Of a stretch of 42,629 nucleotides of DNA, positions 1 to 6,525 are shown piece by piece (the stretch's first letter is position 1; each line of letters opens with the position of its first letter). The notes beneath the pieces are model-generated. The model saw nothing but the letters and a program-made list of their open reading frames with translations, was not told where the DNA came from and searched no databases. Both the position numbers and the translations under genes were made by a program. The DNA is from UBA1161 sp049520395 (GTDB lineage: Bacteria; Planctomycetota; Phycisphaerae; Tepidisphaerales; Tepidisphaeraceae): positions 1 to 42,629 of the forward strand of contig JBEKPV010000007.1 in NCBI GenBank assembly GCA_049520395.1, read 5' to 3'.

Positions 1-41
1 GACGACGACGCATTCCATGACGCATGGAATGCGTCGTCGTC
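1..41. repeat. Perfect fold-back palindrome at the window start
   Basis: Bases 1-19 are the exact reverse complement of bases 23-41, with a 3-base spacer (ACG). The right arm belongs to the permease reading frame and codes for sensible transmembrane sequence. The left arm puts a TGA (18-20) in that frame. A perfect 19-bp inverted repeat lying exactly at the sequence edge is the usual signature of a chimeric fold-back read or assembly end, so I treat bases 1-22 as probably not genomic. A genuine hairpin cannot be excluded. Confidence 0.85.
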
Positions 42-1097
42 ATCGTCGGATTTCTAATCCTCGCCGGAGCCGTCAATACCAGCATGGTCGGCTCCAACGG
101 CGTCCTCAATCGCCTCGCCGAAGACGGCGTCCTCACGCCCTGGTTCCAACATCCTCATAAACGCTTCGGCACCACCCATCGCTTCATCAATCTCATCGCC
201 GTCTGCCAGGTGGTCGTGATCCTCGCCAGCCTCGGCGACGTCAACACCCTGGGCGAAGCCTACGCCTTCGGCGTCGTCTGGTCGTTCGTCTTTATGACCC
301 TTTCCATGGCGGTCCTGCGCTTCCGCGATCGCGCCCCGCGCCAATACCGCGTCCCCCTGAATCTCCCCATCAAAACCAAAGCCGGCCCCGTCGATCTCCC
401 CATCGGCATCATCGCCATCTTTCTCATCCTCTTCAGCACCGCCCTTGTGAATCTGCTGACCAAAAAGACCGCCACCATCTGGGGCATCAGTTTCACCGCC
501 GGGTTTCTGATCGCCTTCATCATCGTCGAAAAAATCTCCCATCGCCGCCACGGAGGCAAGCACGAACACCTCGAGCAATTCAATCAGCGCAGCAGCGACA
601 CCGTCTCCATCGAATCGCTCGGCCTCACGCATCCCAATCCCATCCTCGTTGCCGCCCGCGGCCCGCGAAGCTTGCCGATGCTTCAGCACATCCTGCACGA
701 AATCAACACCAATCAGCGCGACGTTGTCGTCGTCACCTGCAAAGTTCTCCCCCCGCGCACGCTCGGCATCACCGAACAGGAAACGACGATCGACGACATG
801 GACCGCGAATTGCTGACCCGAATCGTGAACGTAGCCGAGCACGTCGGCAAACAGGTTTTCCCCGTCGTTCTCCCGACCAACAATCCGCTCTATGCGATCG
901 CCACCACGGCCCGCGATCTGGGCGCCGAAGAGATCGTGCTTGGCGTCAGCCAGCAAATGCACGCCGAGACGCAATTGGAGCAATTCGCCCTAGCCTGGGG
1001 CAGCGCCACCGCCGACCCCGCGTTTCGCCACATCGCCGACGCCCTGACCATCCGAATCATCGGGCCGCAAGTAGAAATGAAATATCAGATGGGATGA
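24..1097 (+). CDS. APC-family amino acid permease with UspA-like C-terminal domain, 5' partial
   Basis: This is the C-terminal part of an amino acid/polyamine/organocation (APC) transporter. The first residues hold the family pattern GAVNTSMVGSNG followed by LAEDGVLTPWF and an FGTTHRFI turn. Hydrophobic segments follow at roughly residues 60-75, 80-97, 125-145 and 152-170. From about residue 205 a soluble domain (NPILVAARGPRSLPML, then GAEEIVLGVS) resembles the alpha/beta fold of universal stress proteins, which some bacterial APC permeases carry in the cytoplasm. The ATG at 24 is not a credible start because it sits inside the edge palindrome and several membrane helices are missing. The substrate cannot be told. 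The gene is followed by a pyrimidine-rich tract and a small hairpin. Confidence 0.85.
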   Translation: MECVVVIVGFLILAGAVNTSMVGSNGVLNRLAEDGVLTPWFQHPHKRFGTTHRFINLIAVCQVVVILASLGDVNTLGEAYAFGVVWSFVFMTLSMAVLRFRDRAPRQYRVPLNLPIKTKAGPVDLPIGIIAIFLILFSTALVNLLTKKTATIWGISFTAGFLIAFIIVEKISHRRHGGKHEHLEQFNQRSSDTVSIESLGLTHPNPILVAARGPRSLPMLQHILHEINTNQRDVVVVTCKVLPPRTLGITEQETTIDDMDRELLTRIVNVAEHVGKQVFPVVLPTNNPLYAIATTARDLGAEEIVLGVSQQMHAETQLEQFALAWGSATADPAFRHIADALTIRIIGPQVEMKYQMG

Positions 1098-1130
1098 CGG
1101 CGCCCATCGAATGCCAACCGCCGGGGTGCC

Positions 1131-1193
1131 AGTACGTTCTTTATCTACTTTCTACCCTCAACTCTCTCCCCTCTATTGCGGCTTAGCCGCAAT
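1131..1193. repeat. Pyrimidine-rich tract with adjoining 8-bp hairpin (copy 1)
   Basis: A run dominated by C and T (about 1135-1174, with words CTACTTTCTAC and CTCAACT) leads into a perfect hairpin with arms at 1175-1182 and 1186-1193 and loop TTA. A second tract-plus-hairpin with the same words lies near 5965-6032, so this may be a dispersed intergenic element. On the minus strand the hairpin comes immediately after the tRNA and could end that transcript, but no T-run follows it. Confidence 0.5.
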
Positions 1194-1265
1194 GGGAGCA
1201 CCTGGATTCGAACCAGGGACCAAGGGTTTATGAGACCCCTGCTCTAACCGCTGAGCTATGCTCCC
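1193..1265 (-). tRNA. tRNA with CAU anticodon (elongator Met, or Ile2)
   Basis: The reverse complement folds as a full 73-nt cloverleaf. The acceptor stem is GGGAGCA/TGCTCCC with discriminator A. The D stem is GCTC/GAGC, the anticodon stem GGGGT/ACCCT with loop CTCATAA (anticodon CAT), and the T arm CCTGG-TTCGAAT-CCAGG. A normal G1-C72 pair argues against initiator tRNA. Elongator Met and lysidine-modified Ile2 cannot be separated by eye. CCA is not encoded: TT follows the discriminator. A possible -10 (TAATAC, complement of 1306-1311) lies about 40 bases upstream. Confidence 0.95.
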
Positions 1266-2334
1266 GTCGTGCACACGATCGTCCGGAAAAGCAGCGTTTT
1301 CATCGGTATTACCGAACGATTCGCACGATCCTAAAGCATGCGTCTCGATTCCGCCAGACTCGCACCGCGCCGCGCCGAATTCCGCCCATTGGTGACAAAC
1401 TGGGTGAAAGGGAATCGGCGCGCCCTTCCGAAGTTGCGGCGATTTCGTCACTTGCGTTTTTGCCAAAGGGTTTACCATGCCCCCCAGCGACGATCGCGAC
1501 ACGCAGCAAAATCAACAACTCGCGCCGATAGACAAAAAACGCATGTCACCCGGCTTGTCACGGATTCCGCGAAAACATCCCGAACAGGCCGGATCCATCA
1601 AGGCGTGGTCGTCGAAATTCTCTGACGTGATCCGAGTAGGCATTCTGGCAATCGTCAACGCGTCGAAGGTCGGTGGTTCGTAGCGTGGGAGGGATTCGAT
1701 TCAATTAAAGGGGCTCGCGTGGCAGAGTTTCGATACGCTAAGGCCGGATAACCTTAAGATGAGTTGGGAGAGAGTGACGAGGGTGGGGACCTCGATCAAT
1801 TCCGCAATCGCTTTGGCATTGCCTGCCGATGGGCAGGTCTTATACTCGGGTGGGTGATGGATTACTCGATTCGCGTGGAAATGGAAGCATTTGCGGAATG
1901 GACTCACGGGCGCGAGAGTTTCAATTCCTGATCAATGCAATCCAATTACGCGACATCAGCGTTGGACCGCAGTAGAATTTCAACTGATATACTAGGATTC
2001 TGATGCAAGTTGCGTCCCCATGTGCAACTTTGGGCTAAATGTCTGAGTAATGGTCAGAAATTGGATTTTGACTCCAAGATAAAACTCCACATATTTCCGC
2101 AAATGCAGATGCACGGGAGCTTTACGTGCGATTTGCGGCAACTGCTGACACGGTGGTTGGAGTTCTAATCCGTTGGTACGTCGGACTGCATCCGCCTTTA
2201 GTTCGTTCACCGTTGATCTACGTAGGAAGGTAAAACTGCAATGGGGGAAACGCTTGATCGTTTGTAGGCGTGACGCGGGACAGTCCACTCCGTTTCGCTG
2301 CGTGCTGACTCGCCTCTGGCGCAATATTAAAATG
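1266..2334. other. About 1.1 kb without convincing genes
   Basis: Open frames here (for example 1477-1683 on the plus strand, preceded by AAAGGG) give low-complexity peptides with no recognisable motif, and frames overlap on both strands. The base composition becomes more AT-rich to the right, toward the conflict operon. A TATACT box at 1988-1993 has no well-spaced -35. No tRNA-derived direct repeat or integrase marks an island boundary. Confidence 0.5.
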
Positions 2335-2363
2335 TTGGGAGGTCAACTTAAGTTCGGTATATT
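2335..2363 (+). promoter_or_regulatory. Candidate sigma70-type promoter of the conflict operon
   Basis: TTGGGA (2335-2340) and TATATT (2358-2363) are separated by exactly 17 bases, and the -10 lies 32 bases before the ATG at 2396. This is a good match to a housekeeping promoter, and no competing box is closer to the gene. It was found by eye only. Confidence 0.45.
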
Positions 2364-2395
2364 TAGCACAGGATCAAATTTCGGACAGGTTGTCC

Positions 2396-3385
2396 ATGGA
2401 ACCTCCAATCGACTTTCTTCTAATTACACCTCTCGCAGACGAGAGGGACGCAGTAATTCGCAAGATCAACAATCTGGTCAAACTTCCCCCGATCCAGCAA
2501 GATACTCGGACGTATTATGGCGCGGATTTCCAAACCATGCCTTCAGGAGGCTCTGGCTCGACCTATCGAATTGTCCTTTTGCCGCTGCTGAATATGGGGA
2601 GAGTTGAGGCAGCCACCGCAACAACGGACGCGCTCCACCTCTGGCAGCCGCGCTATGTGCTACTAATCGGCATTGCTGGTGGTTTCGCCAAGTCCGGTGT
2701 CTCACTAGGAGACGTTCTTGTCGCCGATAAATTGGTCGATTACGAGTTGCAAAAACTCCTACCGTCAGCGCCGCATGTTCGCTGGTCGGTGCACAATGCT
2801 GACGCTCGACTATTTTCATCGGCGAAGAATCTAACTGCGGTGGAGTGGGTCCCGCTAGTTGAGCAGGCACGCCCATCCGATGGACGACCGAGTGTTCACT
2901 TTGGGCCAGTCTTTTCAGGGGACAAGATTGATGCATCCGGGACAACGATGAAATTCCTCGATGTTTGGCCAAAGGCGATAGGCGTCGAGATGGAGGCAGG
3001 AGGTATTGGTACGGCAGCCTTCGAGGCAGCGAAAGTCCCGGGAGTATTAATGATTCGTGGCGTTTCCGATTTGGCCGATCCCAACAAGGAGACTGCGCAG
3101 CAGGCGGGCTGGCGTGCGTACGCGTGCGATGCCGCAGCTTCCTTTGCGTGCGGTCTTCTCCGGTCGGAACCGGTGCCGATTCAGCAGTCGTCACAAGGTG
3201 AGTCACATATCGGTAAGGCATCCGAGACGGCTGAACACTTGCGCGAGACTGTGGCGGCAGCCCTAAAACGCTTGCGCTTTCTAGAACTGCGAAAGGCCTC
3301 AATGGGATGGGATGCCTCGACATCGCTGCTTATGGAAATTGACGAGCTCAAAAAAGAGATCGAGGCAATGAAAAAGCAAGCATAG
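2396..3385 (+). CDS. Nucleoside phosphorylase-fold protein with C-terminal helical adaptor
   Basis: This 329-residue protein has the PNP/MTA-SAH nucleosidase fold. It starts with FLLITPLADERDAV (7-20), has the phosphate/ribose loop GIAGG (92-96), the nucleoside-binding GVEMEA (196-201) and RGVSDLAD (221-228) with the likely catalytic Asp. About 70 residues beyond the enzyme fold form a predicted helical tail (281-327), LKRLRFLELRKASMGW then MEIDELKKEIEAM. That tail aligns with the N-terminus of the next protein. PNP folds are known as sensor or effector modules in bacterial conflict systems, so I infer a signalling role rather than purine salvage. A TTG at 2390 is an alternative start; the ATG at 2396 was preferred, with weak GGACAGG upstream. 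The next gene begins 14 bases after the stop. Confidence 0.8.
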   Translation: MEPPIDFLLITPLADERDAVIRKINNLVKLPPIQQDTRTYYGADFQTMPSGGSGSTYRIVLLPLLNMGRVEAATATTDALHLWQPRYVLLIGIAGGFAKSGVSLGDVLVADKLVDYELQKLLPSAPHVRWSVHNADARLFSSAKNLTAVEWVPLVEQARPSDGRPSVHFGPVFSGDKIDASGTTMKFLDVWPKAIGVEMEAGGIGTAAFEAAKVPGVLMIRGVSDLADPNKETAQQAGWRAYACDAAASFACGLLRSEPVPIQQSSQGESHIGKASETAEHLRETVAAALKRLRFLELRKASMGWDASTSLLMEIDELKKEIEAMKKQA

Positions 3386-3399
3386 ACCTGCGGTGACTG

Positions 3400-5568
3400 A
3401 TGGCAATATTGGATGACGCCAAGTTTCGAGCCGAATATACTGCTGCGCGCATTCAGCGACTTACAACGCTAATGTTGATTCGGGGGAAGCAAGGCGAAAA
3501 TACACCTGCAAACATATTGGGGGAGATTCGTAATATTGAAGTTGAGCTTGATGACCTAGCGAAGCAGTATGGGCCAATACGATCACCGGAGTTGCATACT
3601 GAGGGGTCTAAACCAAAGAAACAAGAGATTGAGGAACTTCGAGCCGAATTTAACGATTTGCGCAACAAGCATTTTCAAGAACTTGACAAGAATCGCGGTG
3701 TTGAAAATGCGGGCGAATCGTCGGCAATGCCAGGCGATGTGCGGCCAGAAGACAACGACCGGACTATGCGGTCAAGCGTCCCGCAACCCGCCCATCCAGG
3801 CGACTCGTCGCCAACGCCGGGCTTGGAGTCGTCGGGCAAAATCGATCGCGATAAGCCGGTTAAGAATCCATTATTCACGCAGCCTCCGGAGGTACCCAAT
3901 CTGCCGCGTGCGGGTAGAGCGACGCGCGCCCTGCAACCATTGGTGTCGCATTCATCAAAGCCTTTCCCCGAGTCGCAGCCACAAAAGGAGGTTTCGACCG
4001 AGAGCCCGACCCGCATGTTCGCGTATCTCGTCTTGGACGGTGGTGGGGTCAAGGCGCCGGCGTTGGCCGGGGCGTTGCAGGCTGCTGCCGACGCGGGCAT
4101 CGAATGGATTGCTTTTGGCGGAACATCCGCAGGAGCTCTAATTGCAGTATTGGGGGCCGCGGGTTATCTGCCAGAAGAGATTCACAACATAGTTACGCAA
4201 GAATTGCCCTTCACTCAACTGTTGGACGACCAGACGGGTGAGCGGCTTCAGGAATTTGAAGGCTTATGGCGAGAGGTGTCCGCGATCGCCGCAGGCGGTG
4301 GTATTTGTCCGCCATTGCTTAAAGCTCGTCGCCTCGCCAATAATGCCAAGCAACTATACAATAAGCTAAATCAGTCACTGGGGATATATTCTGGGGACGA
4401 AGTCCGCGAATTTCTCTTCGCGAAGATCGTTGCAAAGATTCCGGCGTTGGCTACGCAAAGGGACATAAGCTTTGCTGATCTGGCAAGACACGGCTGCAAA
4501 CCACTTAAGGTTGTTGCATCTGACTTGACGACCAGTCAAGCGATTGTCTTTCCCGACGAATCCGGCATGAATTACTCGGTGTTGGATGCGGCTCGCGCAT
4601 CGATGTCATATCCGATTGTTTTTCAACCGGTGCAGTATGGATCGCGTCGACTTGTCGATGGTGGGCTTTGTGCAAATCTGCCAGTATTCTTGTTCGAAAC
4701 GGAGCGCTGCGCAAACCGCGCGGCGGTCATCGCGATCGACTTGATCGGGAACGATACTGGCCCGCAGCCGATGGCTGGTTATGATTTGTTCCACCTCGTA
4801 CAGGATATGGTTTCCACAGCTATTGATGGAAGTGACACTCTCATGAGGAACCAAATCCAGGGCCTGCATCGGGTACCGGTTCCGCTGAGTCCACCGGTAA
4901 ATACGCTCGATTTTAGCATCAGCGCCGACCGACGCGAGACGATGTTTCAGAATGGGTATGTCGCGTTTGCGAAGTACGCGAATAAGTGTCTTAAAATACC
5001 GTTAAGCGCCCAATCTCAGATCGAGCAGCTTCAGGCGAGATTTCGGCTCAGCCCGCGTACGCTTGATCCCGTGCTGCGTAGCGTAGGCGCGGGAATAGAG
5101 CAAGTTTCCGGTGCAAGGGAAATAAGGTCGCATATTATGCTTCCGACCATGCGTGGCACACGTATCGTTACTTATCAGTTTGGCATGGATTTGGACTCAG
5201 ATAGTGACTTAGAACTGGAAATTGGTGCCGGATTTAGCGGTATTGCGTATACTAGCGCCAGCCCGGCATTAGGCGATCTAGTCGAGGCAGGCAAAAATCC
5301 CAAAGTCTTAGGCTTGACGTTGGAGCAGCAAGCCAAGATTCCCCGGAACCGCACGGCAATGCTGAGCGTACCAATATTTGCAGCGGCCTCACAGGAGAAA
5401 AAGCAGGATGAGCCATATGTTATCGGAACTCTTTCTGTTGACACCACAACGGCTTTCTGGGATACTTTGTGGCTTGAGAATTTGCCCGATGGAAGCACAG
5501 CGGCAAATCCTAAGGTTCTTGGATTTTTGGCCGACTGGGCAGATGTTTTGAGCCGATTGTTGTTGTAG
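3400..5568 (+). CDS. Patatin-like phospholipase with N-terminal helical adaptor and GAF-like C-terminus
   Basis: This 722-residue protein is a candidate lipid-cutting effector. Residues 7-57 form a helical segment like the tail of the preceding protein. Residues 72-96 are charged and helical, and 97-205 are a Pro/Ser-rich linker. The patatin domain starts at about 207, with the glycine-rich oxyanion loop DGGGVKA (213-219, Ala where Gly is usual), nucleophile Ser243 in GGTSAG and catalytic Asp420 in VDGG. The Ser-Asp dyad is therefore intact. The last 150 residues (GAGFSGIAYTSA, then AMLSVPIF, then VIGTLSVDTT) look like a GAF sensor domain. Patatins act as membrane-degrading effectors in CBASS and related defences. 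Here the partner is a PNP-fold protein and no cyclase is present. It is probably co-transcribed with both neighbours. Confidence 0.85.
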   Translation: MAILDDAKFRAEYTAARIQRLTTLMLIRGKQGENTPANILGEIRNIEVELDDLAKQYGPIRSPELHTEGSKPKKQEIEELRAEFNDLRNKHFQELDKNRGVENAGESSAMPGDVRPEDNDRTMRSSVPQPAHPGDSSPTPGLESSGKIDRDKPVKNPLFTQPPEVPNLPRAGRATRALQPLVSHSSKPFPESQPQKEVSTESPTRMFAYLVLDGGGVKAPALAGALQAAADAGIEWIAFGGTSAGALIAVLGAAGYLPEEIHNIVTQELPFTQLLDDQTGERLQEFEGLWREVSAIAAGGGICPPLLKARRLANNAKQLYNKLNQSLGIYSGDEVREFLFAKIVAKIPALATQRDISFADLARHGCKPLKVVASDLTTSQAIVFPDESGMNYSVLDAARASMSYPIVFQPVQYGSRRLVDGGLCANLPVFLFETERCANRAAVIAIDLIGNDTGPQPMAGYDLFHLVQDMVSTAIDGSDTLMRNQIQGLHRVPVPLSPPVNTLDFSISADRRETMFQNGYVAFAKYANKCLKIPLSAQSQIEQLQARFRLSPRTLDPVLRSVGAGIEQVSGAREIRSHIMLPTMRGTRIVTYQFGMDLDSDSDLELEIGAGFSGIAYTSASPALGDLVEAGKNPKVLGLTLEQQAKIPRNRTAMLSVPIFAAASQEKKQDEPYVIGTLSVDTTTAFWDTLWLENLPDGSTAANPKVLGFLADWADVLSRLLL

Positions 5569-5577
5569 GGTTGTAAT

Positions 5578-5802
5578 ATGGAATTCAGCACAAAATTTCG
5601 TCCTAAAGGTCATGTGTTCAATGCGAAGCAGGTGGCTGGGGGTATTTTCGTTGTGACCAATGCTTATGAAGGCAAGCCCACCTTCTTCGCACCGAAAGAC
5701 GCAGCCGGTTTTTCGTTATCATTTCAATCCTCGGCAACGCATCCGACGTCGGAAACCGCCACTGACGAAGTGGTGACGCCCCAAAAGGATGAGGCGGTCT
5801 AG
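5578..5802 (+). CDS. Small hypothetical protein, third gene of the conflict operon
   Basis: The 74-residue product is not recognised. It begins 9 bases after the patatin stop with an AGGGT ribosome site, so it is very likely in the same operon. Residues 1-50 look like a compact beta-rich unit (MEFSTKFRPKGHVFNAKQ, then GIFVVTNAYEGKPTFFAP) and the last 25 are hydrophilic and probably disordered. There is no signal peptide, membrane helix or toxin motif. It could be an inhibitor, chaperone or cofactor of the phospholipase, but that rests only on position. Confidence 0.6.
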   Translation: MEFSTKFRPKGHVFNAKQVAGGIFVVTNAYEGKPTFFAPKDAAGFSLSFQSSATHPTSETATDEVVTPQKDEAV

Positions 5803-5804
5803 GT

Positions 5805-5836
5805 TAAGAAAAGGGGACATTAAGAAAAGGGGACAT
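5805..5836. repeat. Tandem pair of 16-bp direct repeats
   Basis: The unit TAAGAAAAGGGGACAT occurs twice back to back (5805-5820 and 5821-5836), starting 2 bases after the stop codon of the small gene, and is followed by TCAACTTTT. The AAAAGGGGACATTC word recalls short dispersed elements seen next to REP-associated transposases in some genomes. No transposase is present here, so that link is only a suggestion. Confidence 0.7.
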
Positions 5837-6244
5837 TCAACTTTTCGGCGGCATTCGCATAATTGCGGATCAGTAAATTAGCGCCCCCCCGAATTAGAGC
5901 AGCAGTAAGTAGACCCGTAGACCGACGTTGGCGAGTCCGCGCTATCGAAGTCCCACGCCCGGCAGACCCCTTTTGCCCCACTTTCTACTCTCTACTTACT
6001 ACTCTCAACTTTCTACTGAAGCCCCGCTTCAGTCCGGGAAGGATGCGCAAATCAGGCAAAGTATGTTTAACACTAAAAAACCGCCGTAATCATGCCGGCC
6101 AACTGCGCTTGCAGCAAAAACCGCATCCATCCCTTTTCGTTTGTGCGCGCCCGAGGGGTGCCCTTTGATTTCAGAAAAAAAAATTTTCAAACCAAAAAAG
6201 ACCCGGCCCACAAATAAAATACAGCCCCAAAAATGAAACCTTTC
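5837..6244. repeat. Gene-free stretch with pyrimidine-rich tract and 7-bp hairpin (copy 2)
   Basis: About 400 bases without a credible gene. A CT-rich tract at 5965-6015 repeats words of the tract near 1140 (CTACTTTCTAC-like, CTCAACT) and runs into a perfect hairpin CTGAAGC-CCC-GCTTCAG (6016-6032). The remainder to 6244 is AT-rich and without features I can name. Confidence 0.45.
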
Positions 6245-6277
6245 GCCTCGGGGCTAGATATTGAGATTTCGCGAGGC
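6245..6277 (-). terminator. Possible terminator of the feo operon
   Basis: GCCTCG (6245-6250) and CGAGGC (6272-6277) form a 6-bp stem just beyond the last feo-linked gene, read on the minus strand. The 21-base loop and the late, interrupted T-run make it weak. Confidence 0.3.
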
Positions 6278-6281
6278 AAAA

Positions 6282-6518
6282 TCATTTACCATCGCCGGGA
6301 AACAATTGGAGATGCCGTTTGGGATTTATTGAGCAGATTGAATCCTCGGACGGCTTCGTGGCGGCAGCGCATTTTCCGTGCAGTGGACACCCGCGCGCAC
6401 AGCAGCAGCCCAATCGACTTTTGCGGCCGAAGAGGGCGCCGATGCCTTGCCGGGCGACATAAAAAGCGCACGCCAGGATAATCATCGCCACGAGCACGTT
6501 TTGCAGCCCAAATCCCAT
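6282..6518 (-). CDS. FeoB-associated Cys-rich membrane protein
   Basis: A 78-residue protein with one N-terminal membrane helix (about residues 6-24, VLVAMIILACAFYVARQGI) followed by a cysteine-rich tail (CCCARGCPLHGKC and one more Cys). This is the layout of the small FeoB-associated Cys-rich family found beside ferrous iron transporters. The start at 6518 is supported by a GAGG ribosome site and lies 7 bases after the feoB stop, so the two are almost certainly co-translated. It presumably assists iron passage or the pump's assembly; its biochemical role is not established for the family. Confidence 0.8.
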   Translation of the reverse strand: MGFGLQNVLVAMIILACAFYVARQGIGALFGRKSRLGCCCARGCPLHGKCAAATKPSEDSICSINPKRHLQLFPGDGK

Positions 6519-6525
6519 GTGAACC

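Noticed and set aside
1193..1265. tRNA gene as an integration site for the conflict operon
   Set aside because: The operon is on the 5' side of the tRNA, no integrase is present, and I found no direct repeat of the tRNA 3' end within the window.
1477..1683. A 68-residue frame after AAAGGG
   Set aside because: Low-complexity hydrophilic peptide, no motif, and overlapping frames in both directions. Position alone does not support it.
2396..3385. The PNP-fold gene as housekeeping MTA/SAH nucleosidase or purine salvage
   Set aside because: The length, the extra helical tail and the tight linkage to a patatin do not match the ~230-residue housekeeping enzymes.
5805..5836. The tandem 16-bp repeat as a CRISPR array
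   Set aside because: Only two units with no spacers, and no cas genes.
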